From NCBI GenBank assembly GCA_001701165.1, contig DAAP01000012.1, positions 1-64,000 of the forward strand: 64,000 bases of DNA, in the 5' to 3' direction. Each line of letters begins with the position of its first letter. The first letter of the stretch is position 1. A program made the position numbers and the translations under genes. Positions 1 to 8,238 of this stretch are shown in pieces. The notes below the pieces were generated by a model. It was not told where the DNA came from. It made no database searches and saw only the letters and a list, made by a program, of their open reading frames with translations. This stretch comes from Bacteroidales bacterium H4 (lineage in GTDB: Bacteria; Bacteroidota; Bacteroidia; Bacteroidales; Muribaculaceae).

Positions 1-41
1 AATTTATTTAGGACAATATTGGACGAAAACAATATTTACGA

Positions 42-73
42 TTTGTAAGAATGACATCTTTTGAGTAATTTTG
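42..73 (+). promoter_or_regulatory. Bacteroidetes-type promoter for the polysaccharide export operon
   Basis: A TTTG box at 42-45 lies 20 nt before TAATTTTG at 66-73, which matches the -7 consensus TAnnTTTG exactly. Transcription would begin near 79, leaving a leader of about 85 nt before the first gene at 166. Confidence 0.7.
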
Positions 74-165
74 TACACTCTTTGGCATTGGCCTCGATCA
101 ACGCCACCGCAACATTGGAAAAAACAAAAACAAGGGTTTAGCCCGCCACATCTTAAATCCAAGAT

Positions 166-1008
166 ATGTCTATAACCAGACTTGCATCCGCAGCATGCGT
201 TTGCGCCATCCTCCTCACGGGATGCAGCGCTCCCAAGAAAGTACCTTATCTCGTTGATGCCGAAACAATTCCTCGCGAATCTCTCGCAGCCGTCTCGACA
301 GTAAAAGATCCGATATTTGTTCAGGGAGACCTGCTCAACATATGCATCTACGCCTCAGACCCCACAGCCGTGGCTCAGTTCAACAAGGGCCAATACCTAA
401 CTCCGGAAGGAGCCATTTCCAAAACCAGTAATAATACCAACACCGCCGGCACAAACACTACCTCGCTGACAGACTACTATCTTGTGGACGCCGATGGGAA
501 TATTGATTATCCGGTCATCGGACGAATACATATCGCCGGTAAAACAAAAGAACAACTTGCCCGCGAAATCAAGGATGCCATCTATCCCCGTTATATCAAA
601 ATCGAACCTACAATAGACATCCGCCTGATGAATTTCCGAGTCACCATCCTCGGTCAAGTCAAGAGTCCCGGTGTTTATCAGTCTGACAACGAGCGCATGA
701 ACATCCTCGAGGCATTAGCCAAAGCCGGAGACCTGGACATCCGCGGTGACCGTGAAAACGTCCTGCTGTATCGCACCAATGCCGACGGCACCCGCGAGGT
801 TCATCGCCTCAACCTTCACGACAAGAGTCTGCTGCTGTCGCCATATTTCAACCTTCAGCAAAACGACTTCATATACATTACGCCCAATCGTTCGGCTGCG
901 GCAAGCGCCTGGCAGATGCACCAAGGATGGACCACAGCCATATCTGTTGTATCCGGCTTAGCTTCCATAGCCGCACTTGTGATCGGAATTATAAACTTGA
1001 ACAAGTGA
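166..1008 (+). CDS. Wza-like polysaccharide export lipoprotein
   Basis: 280 aa. A lipoprotein signal peptide ends in the lipobox LLTGC, with the lipidated cysteine at residue 20. The middle resembles the polysaccharide export (Poly_export) domain: DYYLVDADGNIDYPVIGRI followed by a helix and a strand pair. An SLBB-like segment follows (VTILGQVKSPGVYQ). A hydrophobic segment near residues 255-275 ends the protein, as in outer-membrane polysaccharide secretins, which form the channel for capsule or exopolysaccharide. The gene lies 65 bp upstream of the Wzc-like kinase and probably shares its transcript. The family call is firm; which polymer is exported cannot be told, because no synthesis cluster is visible to the left. 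Confidence 0.9.
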   Translation: MSITRLASAACVCAILLTGCSAPKKVPYLVDAETIPRESLAAVSTVKDPIFVQGDLLNICIYASDPTAVAQFNKGQYLTPEGAISKTSNNTNTAGTNTTSLTDYYLVDADGNIDYPVIGRIHIAGKTKEQLAREIKDAIYPRYIKIEPTIDIRLMNFRVTILGQVKSPGVYQSDNERMNILEALAKAGDLDIRGDRENVLLYRTNADGTREVHRLNLHDKSLLLSPYFNLQQNDFIYITPNRSAAASAWQMHQGWTTAISVVSGLASIAALVIGIINLNK

Positions 1009-1073
1009 TACCCTCGACGTTATCATAAAAAATAGCTACGATCAATAGGCATACACCTCATTTACAACAAGAC

Positions 1074-3563
1074 ATGTCACATACATCAGAGCCAAAAGAC
1101 AACTTTGACATAGGCACAAACAAAAGTGCCGCCGGCAACACCCCTATTGTCAAGACCGAATCATTCGATCTTACGGGCTTGCTCTTAGACTACCTCAGCC
1201 ACTGGGGTGTATTCCTGCTCAGCATCATAATTTGCGGCGCCGCCGCATATTACTACTGCAAGACACAAATCCCGACATACACGGTATCGGCCTCGATATA
1301 TCTCAACGATGAGAACTCCTCTACCAAAAGCAATGCGGTCACCATGGGATCCGAGAACCCTATGGTCAACCTGAAGCAGTACATCGATGAAACCGAAATC
1401 GAGATCCTTAAGTCTCGAAACAACCTGATAAAGATTGTCGATTCGCTCAATCTCTCGTATTCGTACTATCGCGAAGGCAAACTACGTGACGTTCCCGTTT
1501 ATCGCACCGCACCAATCGAAGTTTCGTTAGATTCACTAAGTCTCAAGCACTTATCAGCTCCTATAGAACTGACCATCAGTCCTGAAAACAATGGAATAGC
1601 GGTCAAAGCATCGACAAATGTCAATGACGAAGAGGAATGCATCGAAAAGTTATTTGCCAAGCTACCCGGAAAAATTCAGATGGGTGCCGGGACCATCACT
1701 ATATCGCGCTCACCTCTTGTATCTCAGCTTGACGGTGTTTACAAGGTCAAAATCGCCAATCCCTCGAGTGTTGCCGCCACTATTGCCAATTCACTGACCA
1801 TCAATTTTGCCGACAACTCATACACAATTCTGCGCATACGTATCAACACCCCGCTTGTCGAGCAAGGCGTAGACATCATCAACACGCTACTGGCACTATA
1901 CAATCAGCGCATTATCGAGGACAAAAACCGCTCGGCATTGCAAACCGAAGCGTTCATCATCGACCGCTTGGTCAACATAAACGACGAGCTACACGATGTT
2001 GAGGAAAAACTCAAGCGATACCGCGAAGAACACAACATCGCCAACATCGATGCACAGACAACGATGAACCTGACACAGCGTAGCTCCAGTGAGCAGCAAA
2101 TATCACAAGTTGATGCCCAAATGTCAGTGCTCAACGACGTGGAACACCGCGTAAAACGCCAGGACAACTTTGAGATGCTGCCCACAGTATCCGACGACCC
2201 GGCCGTATCCGCCGCAATACAGAGCTACAACACCATGGTCAGCAACTACGACCATGCACTGCAAACCCAAACGCGCGAAACCGGATATGTGCGCGAGCTC
2301 GAAAACAAACTCAACCAGCAAAAGTCGCAAATACTCGACAACATCGCTTCGGCACGTGGATCGCTACGCGCCACACGCCGCTCCATAGCATCACTGGACA
2401 GCCGCAGCGCCGGACAACTGGCAGCCCAACCATCCATAGACAAAGGATTACAAGAAATCTTCCGTGAACAGCAGGTAAAGGTAAACATCTACACATTCCT
2501 CCTGCAAAAACGCGAAGAAATAGCCCTGCAGAAAACACTTGCGACACCAACGGCACAACTTATAGACAACCCCTCAGGTTCCGGTCCAGTATCGCCCAAA
2601 CATCTGACGATTCTTGCCATCGGTCTGCTTATAGGCTTCCTAATCCCAGCACTCATTATTCTGGCTCGTCGTATCATCAGCCCCAAATTCAAGGATCAAG
2701 TCGAATTGGAGCGTATGACGTCCGTGCCGGTCATCGGCGAAATATGCCATAGCGATGATAAAGAAAATATTGTCATCGGAGATCAAGTGGCCACCCCAAT
2801 AGCCGAATTATTCAGACTGCTGCGCAACAACATCAGTTTCATACCGGGCGGTGCAGACAATAAGGTGATACTGCTCACTTCTGCCGTATCGGGCGAAGGA
2901 AAGACTTTCGTCTCGCTCAACCTGGCAATGACTTACGCGCTTACCGGCAAACGTGTTGTAGTACTTGGTCTTGACATTCGCCGCCCCGTATTGGCTCACC
3001 TCGTAGGCCTCCGTAACAGCCGCGGCATCACCACCTACCTTTCCGAACAGGAAGACGACATCAATTCGCTGATATTCCCTACATCAAACAGCGAGAACTT
3101 GTTCGTTATGCCCGCCGGCCCGGTACCTCCAAACCCCAACGAATTGTTGCTGAGCAAACGCATGGACACACTCATCGCATACCTACGTCAGCACTTCGAT
3201 TACATCATTATGGATACGTCCCCCATCGGCATCATCTCAGATACATATATTCTGATACCTCAATCGGACATCCAATTGTACGTGACACGAGCATCCTATT
3301 CGACCAAACGCAGCCTCAGAGTGCTACATAACGCCATAAACAATGGCCGCCTAAAACATCCGTACATAGTGCTGAACAATGTCAATATGACATCAAGTGC
3401 CTACAGCTATCGCCACTATGGATACTACGGATACTCGTCTCGTCACACCTATGGATACGGATACGGGTACGGATACAGCCGCGATGACAAAGGCAACGTT
3501 GTGGCTTCGCATCACCACCACAAACACAGCAAAAAATGCTGGTTTAAACGTTCTAAGAAATAA
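1074..3563 (+). CDS. Wzc-like polysaccharide co-polymerase with BY-kinase domain
   Basis: 829 aa. An N-terminal Wzz chain-length domain is bounded by membrane segments near residues 44-60 and 510-530, with a long coiled-coil region between them (about 290-450). The cytoplasmic half is a bacterial tyrosine kinase: Walker A SGEGKT near residue 607, Walker A' VVVLGLDIRRP, Walker B IIMDTSP near 711. The tail (about 776-803) is a tyrosine-glycine cluster, the usual autophosphorylation site, followed by an unusual histidine/lysine-rich end. Proteins of this type control polymer length and export together with the Wza-like partner, encoded just upstream. A stem-loop follows the stop codon. Confidence 0.93.
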   Translation: MSHTSEPKDNFDIGTNKSAAGNTPIVKTESFDLTGLLLDYLSHWGVFLLSIIICGAAAYYYCKTQIPTYTVSASIYLNDENSSTKSNAVTMGSENPMVNLKQYIDETEIEILKSRNNLIKIVDSLNLSYSYYREGKLRDVPVYRTAPIEVSLDSLSLKHLSAPIELTISPENNGIAVKASTNVNDEEECIEKLFAKLPGKIQMGAGTITISRSPLVSQLDGVYKVKIANPSSVAATIANSLTINFADNSYTILRIRINTPLVEQGVDIINTLLALYNQRIIEDKNRSALQTEAFIIDRLVNINDELHDVEEKLKRYREEHNIANIDAQTTMNLTQRSSSEQQISQVDAQMSVLNDVEHRVKRQDNFEMLPTVSDDPAVSAAIQSYNTMVSNYDHALQTQTRETGYVRELENKLNQQKSQILDNIASARGSLRATRRSIASLDSRSAGQLAAQPSIDKGLQEIFREQQVKVNIYTFLLQKREEIALQKTLATPTAQLIDNPSGSGPVSPKHLTILAIGLLIGFLIPALIILARRIISPKFKDQVELERMTSVPVIGEICHSDDKENIVIGDQVATPIAELFRLLRNNISFIPGGADNKVILLTSAVSGEGKTFVSLNLAMTYALTGKRVVVLGLDIRRPVLAHLVGLRNSRGITTYLSEQEDDINSLIFPTSNSENLFVMPAGPVPPNPNELLLSKRMDTLIAYLRQHFDYIIMDTSPIGIISDTYILIPQSDIQLYVTRASYSTKRSLRVLHNAINNGRLKHPYIVLNNVNMTSSAYSYRHYGYYGYSSRHTYGYGYGYGYSRDDKGNVVASHHHHKHSKKCWFKRSKK

Positions 3564-3574
3564 CCACCACCTCC

Positions 3575-3616
3575 AAACGAAGAAGTTTCGGCCATCGGGT
3601 CGGAACTTCTTCGTTT
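3575..3616 (+). terminator. Stem-loop terminator after the Wzc-like gene
   Basis: AAACGAAGAAGTT pairs with AACTTCTTCGTTT, extended inward by wobble pairs around an 8-nt loop. There is no long T run. It lies between convergent genes, so it may serve both strands. Confidence 0.65.
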
Positions 3617-3671
3617 CTTGCCCAAAGCCGACAATACGATGCCAAGAATTATCGTGAATTAGTCAATATGG

Positions 3672-4052
3672 CTAATGAAATCGGCGACGAAAATCTGAGA
3701 AAGCGACACCGCGTAAGTGCGTCAAACTCGGCAGACCATTCTCCACATTGACCGCAACGATATCATATCGAATACGATGGTGTACAAGGCCGGACACCTT
3801 CATAAAAACCCGCGAAGCAACTATAAGATTATGCTGTTTGTCCGCATCGACGGCCATAACGGCGGCATCCACATCGGCCCCTTGACGCGTCTTGACCTCG
3901 ACAAAAACAACCTCATCGCCTTCCATCCCTATAATATCGACTTCGAGATGACCCATACGCCAATTGCGCGCAAGTATTGCATACCCCTTGGCTATGAGGT
4001 ACTCAGCGGCATACTGCTCGCCCATACGGCCCAATTCGCTGCGGCGTGACAT
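3672..4052 (-). CDS. YraN/UPF0102 family protein
   Basis: 126 aa from the chosen ATG at 4052. The family core is visible: GRMGEQYAAEYL, then NWRMGHLEVDIIG and VVFVEVKTRQ, a PD-(D/E)XK-like D-x(n)-E-V-K arrangement typical of UPF0102 proteins. Members are small, predicted nuclease-fold proteins of uncertain role, often suggested to act with DNA repair or Holliday junctions. A longer reading from a TTG at 4076 is unlikely, because the perfect -7 box at 4079-4086 would place the transcription start about there. The gene is divergent from the FAD oxidoreductase gene. Confidence 0.88.
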   Translation of the reverse strand: MSRRSELGRMGEQYAAEYLIAKGYAILARNWRMGHLEVDIIGMEGDEVVFVEVKTRQGADVDAAVMAVDADKQHNLIVASRVFMKVSGLVHHRIRYDIVAVNVENGLPSLTHLRGVAFSDFRRRFH

Positions 4053-4078
4053 CGTGTGCTTGCTTGTTATTTGCAACG

Positions 4079-4086
4079 CAAATATA
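4079..4086 (-). promoter_or_regulatory. -7 promoter element for the YraN gene
   Basis: Read on the minus strand this is TATATTTG, a perfect TAnnTTTG. It implies a start near 4073 and a leader of about 20 nt. No convincing -33 box was found. It is 23 nt from the divergent element at 4110. Confidence 0.6.
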
Positions 4087-4109
4087 GCACAAATACGCCG
4101 AAAAACGCT

Positions 4110-4117
4110 TATCTTTG
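4110..4117 (+). promoter_or_regulatory. -7 promoter element for the FAD oxidoreductase gene
   Basis: TATCTTTG matches TAnnTTTG. The last TTG of the element is in frame with the gene and could be mistaken for its start codon. Transcription would begin near 4122, only 8-14 nt before the in-frame ATGs at 4130 and 4136. Confidence 0.6.
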
Positions 4118-4129
4118 TACTACAAACTG

Positions 4130-5647
4130 ATGCGTATGCTTAGCCATATCGACACAACAGACCACGGCAGCCACCATACTGCAGCCATCATCGGTGGCGG
4201 ACCGGCAGGACTGACAGCCGCACGGCAGTTGGCCACATCCGACATCGGCATCACGCCCATCGTAATCGAAGACGAAGACTGCGTGGGGGGTCTATGTCGG
4301 ACAATTGTCCATAACGGGCTACGCATGGACATCGGTGGACATCGCTTTTTCAGCAAATCGGACATTGTCAACGACTGGTGGAAATCCGTACTTGACTACG
4401 ACGGCAACCCCGAGGTTCAAGACAATGTCATGATGCTGCGTCCCCGCGTAAGCCACATATATTTCAAACATCGTTTTATCGACTACCCGGTCACGGCGTC
4501 TTGGCACACACTGCGCGACATAGGCCTGCTCAACGCCATGCGCTCGGCCTGTGGATACGCGTGGGCCAAGATTCACCCACGCCATCCTGTCAACTCGCTC
4601 GAGGACTTCTACATCAACCGCTTTGGCCGACCACTATACCGGATGTTCTTCGAAGACTATACCACCAAGGTCTGGGGCATACATCCATCCGAAATGAACG
4701 CCGATTGGGGAAGTCAGCGCGTCAAAGGCCTATCCATAAACGCCGTGATACGCAATATGCTGACCCGCAAGAACACCAACGAAACGCACGTCGAAACATC
4801 GCTTATCGACAGATTCAGGTATCCAAAATACGGGCCCGGACAGCTATGGGACGCCGCTGCACAGCAAGTACGACAACTCGGCGGAACAATCCTTACAGGA
4901 CACCGCGTGACTGCCATCAATATCAACAGCCGACGCCACGTCCATTCGGTCACAGTCATCGACCGAGACGGCTGTCAACAAGACATTCCCTGCGACTACG
5001 TTCTATCCTCAATGCCGTTATGCGACCTTGTTCCCAACCTTCGAGGCATCGACATCCCGGCAGACATACTTGCCTACGCCACCGCCCTGCCCTACCGTGA
5101 CTTCGTCACTGTGGGCCTACTCGTGGATAGTCTCACTATACACACACGCAACGGCAAACCCCTTCCGGATACCTGGATTTACATCCAGGACAAAGGCGTA
5201 CACCTCGGACGAATGCAAATATTCAACAACTGGTCACCATACCTCGTCCCCACCCAAGGCATATGGCTCGGATTAGAATACTTCTGCAACCAAGGCGATG
5301 AGCTATGGACAATGTCGGATGATGAATCCATATATATGGCCGTCAACGAATTGCAACGGATAGGTATCATCGACACACACACCGTCATCCGCGACAGCGT
5401 ACGCATCCGTATACCCAAAGCATATCCGGCATACCATGGCACCTACGCCCAAATGCCATACTTACGCGACTTCCTCGACAGCATAGGCGGCCTCTACTGC
5501 ATCGGACGCAACGGTCAACACCGATACAACAATATGGACCACTCAATGCTTACCGCCATAGCCGCCGTCAATGCCATACAAGGCAACGCATCCCCCCAAA
5601 ACATATGGAACGTCAATACCGATGACTCATACCACGAACAATCCTAA
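4130..5647 (+). CDS. FAD-dependent oxidoreductase (UDP-galactopyranose mutase/protoporphyrinogen oxidase-like)
   Basis: 505 aa from ATG 4130; ATG 4136 is equally possible. An N-terminal Rossmann dinucleotide-binding motif reads GGGPAGLTAARQL, followed by GGLCRT and the MDIGGHRFF segment typical of the amine oxidase/UGM-like superfamily. The C-terminus has the FAD-closing region GLYCIGRNGQHRYNNMDHS. Relatives are usually found in polysaccharide gene clusters and annotated as protoporphyrinogen oxidase-like or UGM-like. The substrate is unknown here, and a role in sugar modification for the neighbouring capsule genes is only inference. The small lipoprotein gene follows after 10 bp. Confidence 0.85.
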   Translation: MRMLSHIDTTDHGSHHTAAIIGGGPAGLTAARQLATSDIGITPIVIEDEDCVGGLCRTIVHNGLRMDIGGHRFFSKSDIVNDWWKSVLDYDGNPEVQDNVMMLRPRVSHIYFKHRFIDYPVTASWHTLRDIGLLNAMRSACGYAWAKIHPRHPVNSLEDFYINRFGRPLYRMFFEDYTTKVWGIHPSEMNADWGSQRVKGLSINAVIRNMLTRKNTNETHVETSLIDRFRYPKYGPGQLWDAAAQQVRQLGGTILTGHRVTAININSRRHVHSVTVIDRDGCQQDIPCDYVLSSMPLCDLVPNLRGIDIPADILAYATALPYRDFVTVGLLVDSLTIHTRNGKPLPDTWIYIQDKGVHLGRMQIFNNWSPYLVPTQGIWLGLEYFCNQGDELWTMSDDESIYMAVNELQRIGIIDTHTVIRDSVRIRIPKAYPAYHGTYAQMPYLRDFLDSIGGLYCIGRNGQHRYNNMDHSMLTAIAAVNAIQGNASPQNIWNVNTDDSYHEQS

Positions 5648-5657
5648 CCGACACAGT

Positions 5658-6044
5658 ATGAAAACAATATACATCACACTTGCCGCTGCTGCAATACTCA
5701 GCGCATGCACTACGGCGCACAGACAACAGCCGACCGGCACAACCCGAGACACCTCCATCGCACAAACCGACGACATCCCCGAAGACAGCACCATGTACAA
5801 CCCCGGAGTGCTGATTATCAACTACACACGCACCGACACAGTACGCGCCGCACTTTTGGCCCAAGTCAATCAGTTGAATGCCACAGTCATCTACGACTAC
5901 AACATCATCGATGCCATAGCAGTCCGCCTGCCCGAGCCGCACACACTATCGGCCACCAACCGAGCCATCCGCACCCTCAAATCCATCCCCGGCATCCTCA
6001 ACGTCGACCGCGACCACATCGCCCGGCTCGACACAGACAGATAA
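5658..6044 (+). CDS. Small lipoprotein with a subtilase-propeptide (inhibitor I9)-like domain
   Basis: 128 aa. The start at 5658 gives MKTIYITLAAAAILSAC, a clean lipoprotein signal; the frame stays open upstream inside the preceding gene, but that part is not needed. The mature domain (about residues 50-125) has the alternation seen in subtilisin prodomains: a strand (GVLIINY), a helix, a strand pair (ATVIYDYNIIDAIAVRLPE), a helix (RAIRTLKSIPGI) and a last strand (LNVDRDHIARL). No protease domain follows. It could be a stand-alone inhibitor or chaperone of an exported subtilase, none of which is seen here. Gene reality is likely; the fold call comes from pattern only. Confidence 0.65.
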   Translation: MKTIYITLAAAAILSACTTAHRQQPTGTTRDTSIAQTDDIPEDSTMYNPGVLIINYTRTDTVRAALLAQVNQLNATVIYDYNIIDAIAVRLPEPHTLSATNRAIRTLKSIPGILNVDRDHIARLDTDR

Positions 6045-6390
6045 CCTGCGTATACAACATCGAAGCACACAAGGCAGACCGAAGGCTCAACATCCGGGCT
6101 GCAGCTACGCAATATGCGCACATCACGCTATATTGCTTAGTATCAATACATTACCCCCCCCCAACTTCGCCACGAAGACGCCCTTGCGCCACAAAAACAT
6201 TTTTTGAGGTTTTTTTGATGAAAATTTTGTCATATCAAAAAAAAGCCTTTACTTTGTGAAAAAGTTACCCGTAACAAAGCAGAAGCCCCGTAGGGGGTCG
6301 AGCGGCGGGCAACATCGTATGAGACGCCGCACAGTACGGCACGACATACACGACATATTATCAAAAAAGCGTATACTTGGCGCTTATTCT
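6045..6390. other. Intergenic stretch before the structured RNA
   Basis: No gene recognised. It holds a C9 run near 6153, an A/T-rich patch (6190-6260) and a small hairpin pairing GCGGCG at 6302-6307 with CGCCGC at 6325-6330. The 3' end carries the imperfect promoter of the RNA. Confidence 0.5.
6372..6379 (+). promoter_or_regulatory. Possible -7 element of the structured RNA
   Basis: TATACTTG differs from TAnnTTTG at one base. It would start transcription near 6385, a few nt before the outermost helix of the RNA at 6394. Confidence 0.4.
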
Positions 6391-6631
6391 TGACGTTCCG
6401 AAATCTGACAAATTTCCATCATCGCTGTCAAGGATATAGCAACAGTAGAACGCCTGTGGGTTTGTAATACCCCGTCACCGCCACAGACACCGCCTTGCCA
6501 CGGTGCCGGCAGTGACGTTATTACAATAACTGCGTGGGCTTCTGCATGTTGCTCTTTCCCCAGCGAGAAAGGCTTTGTCAGAGCCCCGGAACGACGGAAC
6601 GAGCAACCGGTAAAGAGCCCTCGCTTTTTTT
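6391..6631 (+). ncRNA. Long rod-like structured RNA, 6S/Bacteroidales-1-like
   Basis: Nine nested helices can be read directly. They are 6394-6400 with 6587-6593 (7 bp), 6404-6412 with 6574-6582 (9 bp, TCTGACAAA/TTTGTCAGA), 6423-6427 with 6561-6565, and 6438-6444 with 6547-6553 (7 bp). Further in are 6447-6450 with 6540-6543, 6450-6453 with 6532-6535 (sharing one base), 6462-6469 with 6519-6526 (8 bp), 6474-6478 with 6512-6516, and a tip hairpin 6488-6492 with 6501-6505. A 3' CGAG/CTCG hairpin (6600-6623) then runs into T7 at 6625-6631. A 200-nt rod interrupted by internal loops is the architecture of 6S RNA. From memory, a very similar segment recurs across Bacteroidales genomes, where its reverse strand is often miscalled as a protein; that needs checking. 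The 171 bp between it and 6803 hold nothing I recognise. Confidence 0.75.
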
Positions 6632-6802
6632 GTATACCGACGTGACACCGGCGGCATCCAAACCCATAGGATAGCAACAGACAATCATCCATCACTTCCG
6701 CCGTATCCCTTCTCGCCACTCGGTATACAGCCAGTACTAATCCCTTGGCCTTTGGTCTCTTCGTCAAGCGCGTGAGGACGCCCATACCTACCTGAAAACA
6801 AC

Positions 6803-7312
6803 ATGGCAAAAACTGTTAAGACAAAGACTTCTGCAACTAAAACGGCTGCAAAAAAAGCAACGGCCACAAAAGCCACAGCAAAGAAAACAACGGCAACTAA
6901 GCCCGCGACCAAGACTACAACAACCGAAATCACAGTTAGCGGCAACAAAAAAATCGCCACTCTCCAAAAAGAATTTAATAAGAAGTTTCCGTATATTCGC
7001 TTAGGGATATTCTATAGTTACGCACGCAATGCCGTCAAAAAAGGAGAAACTATCACAAATATTGACGGAGACAAGACACTCGCATCTGTGCGGCGTGCAG
7101 ATTCCGGCGGTTCCATCTCTATTTCCGGCAATAAAAAAGTAAAGTCCGTCGAGAAGGAGTTCGATACGGTATTCGGCTTATACTGCCAAATATGCTATAC
7201 GAACGCGGAAGGGAACCGTTATTACACCAGCGGAGCATCTGACGAAATGACGCTTTCTGCACTCAATGCATACGGAGAAAAGAATGGCTGGAAGAAAGGA
7301 ATATACAGATAG
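6803..7312 (+). CDS. Two-module basic protein with histone H1-like N-terminus
   Basis: 169 aa, not recognised as a named family. Residues 1-42 are almost entirely Lys, Ala and Thr, like bacterial histone H1-like tails, suggesting nucleic-acid or polyanion binding. Two copies of a module of about 50-60 aa follow. Each opens with a short strand ending SGNKK, then a helix with the spacing V/I-x-x-L/V-x-K-E-F-x-x-x-F, then a strand; the first copy ends in TLASVRRADSGGSI. The same module occurs twice in the 104-aa protein at 10296. There is no signal peptide, so it is probably cytoplasmic. It is the first gene of the accessory block. Confidence 0.75.
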   Translation: MAKTVKTKTSATKTAAKKATATKATAKKTTATKPATKTTTTEITVSGNKKIATLQKEFNKKFPYIRLGIFYSYARNAVKKGETITNIDGDKTLASVRRADSGGSISISGNKKVKSVEKEFDTVFGLYCQICYTNAEGNRYYTSGASDEMTLSALNAYGEKNGWKKGIYR

Positions 7313-7347
7313 CACAACCTAACAATCAACCCATATACAATCAGACT

Positions 7348-7587
7348 ATGGCAATAAAACGAACCGCCGATGGTACCATTGACAAACGTACCAAAGAAGG
7401 CAAAGCAATCTGCGAGCGTATGGCCAAAGCTCGCCGTGCTGCAGCCAAACTGAAAAAGAAAACGACATCTACATCTGTCAAGAGAACAGCAGACGGCACA
7501 GTCGATAAGCGGACCAAAGAAGGTAAAGCAATCTGTGCTCGTATGGCCAAAGCTCGTCGTGCAGCAGCCAAACTACGTAGAAAATAG
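7348..7587 (+). CDS. Small basic protein, two tandem repeats
   Basis: 79 aa made of two nearly identical units of about 36 aa, each reading VKRTADGT, DKRTKEGKAIC and MAKARRAAAKL in order. The unit is a Lys/Arg-rich helix with one cysteine and no signal peptide. The gene at 7649 encodes one further copy. Three copies in 450 bp show recent local duplication. The composition suggests DNA or RNA binding, but no known domain is recognised. Confidence 0.75.
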   Translation: MAIKRTADGTIDKRTKEGKAICERMAKARRAAAKLKKKTTSTSVKRTADGTVDKRTKEGKAICARMAKARRAAAKLRRK

Positions 7588-7648
7588 CGCTTCCAGTCTT
7601 TCTCCAGACAAACAACAATTCATCAACCAATAACAACAGACTAGAATT

Positions 7649-7783
7649 ATGGCAGTAAAACGAACAGCCTCCGGCAAAATCGACAAACGCACCAAAGAAG
7701 GCAAGGCAATGTGCGAACGTATGGCCAAAGCCCGTAAAGCAAAAGGCTCTCTCAAAAACCGTCTGAAAAGACTATTCAAGTAA
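7649..7783 (+). CDS. Small basic protein, single repeat
   Basis: 44 aa. It begins MAVKRTASGKIDKRTKEGKA and continues MCERMAKARKAK, a single copy of the unit duplicated in the protein at 7348, then ends in a basic tail (NRLKRLFK). Conservation of the unit at protein level supports translation despite the short length. It is followed after 23 bp by the TerB-like gene. Confidence 0.7.
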   Translation: MAVKRTASGKIDKRTKEGKAMCERMAKARKAKGSLKNRLKRLFK

Positions 7784-7806
7784 TCAACCAATCAACAATC
7801 GGACTA

Positions 7807-8217
7807 ATGAAAACAACAGACAAAACTATAGCGGCTCTCGTTGCTGCTGCAATATGGGCTGACGGCGAATACGAAGAAGCTGAACGCATCACCGCCGGCG
7901 AAATAGCGGAAGCCCTTGAACTCCCGGAAGACGAATTTATCGCCCTCGTTGAACAAGAAATCGAAAAAATCAAAGATTTCGACGAAGACAAAGCAACTGA
8001 ATATCTGGTAGCTAACGCCGACGATGTGGACGACCAGGAAGTTGCAATCGTCTATGAAGCACTTATGCAGATTATGATATGCGACAACGTCCTCACCGTA
8101 GACGAAGTCAACACCCTCATCGTTGTTGCCGATGCGCTTGGCATGGACGAAGCAAGCTCAATCCTGCTGCTCTGCGATATGGTCAAGACCGAACCCGAGC
8201 TCGAAGTCGAACTGTAA
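7807..8217 (+). CDS. TerB-like acidic helical protein
   Basis: 136 aa, strongly acidic and all-helical. It has two TerB/DjlA-like halves. The first reads KTIAALVAAAIWADGEYEEAE and the second VAIVYEALMQIMICDNVLTVDEVN, each a helix followed by an acidic D-x-D/E-x-x-E turn like those that bind metal in TerB proteins. There is no signal peptide. The protein is acidic while its neighbours are basic, so charge-based partnering is possible but is inference. Tellurite resistance as such is not implied. Confidence 0.65.
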   Translation: MKTTDKTIAALVAAAIWADGEYEEAERITAGEIAEALELPEDEFIALVEQEIEKIKDFDEDKATEYLVANADDVDDQEVAIVYEALMQIMICDNVLTVDEVNTLIVVADALGMDEASSILLLCDMVKTEPELEVEL

Positions 8218-8238
8218 GTTCTTAAAACAAAAATAAAA

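Noticed and set aside
6384..6809. A 141-codon open frame on the minus strand
   Set aside because: It lies over the nested helices of the structured RNA, shows low-complexity Arg/Cys/Gly content, and has no promoter. It is best explained as a shadow of the RNA gene.
7348..7783. CRISPR-like or DNA tandem repeat array
   Set aside because: The repetition is a duplicated coding unit with codon-level divergence, not spacer-separated repeats.
7807..8217. Tellurite resistance determinant
   Set aside because: Only a TerB-like fold is suggested; no TerC, TerD or related genes are nearby.
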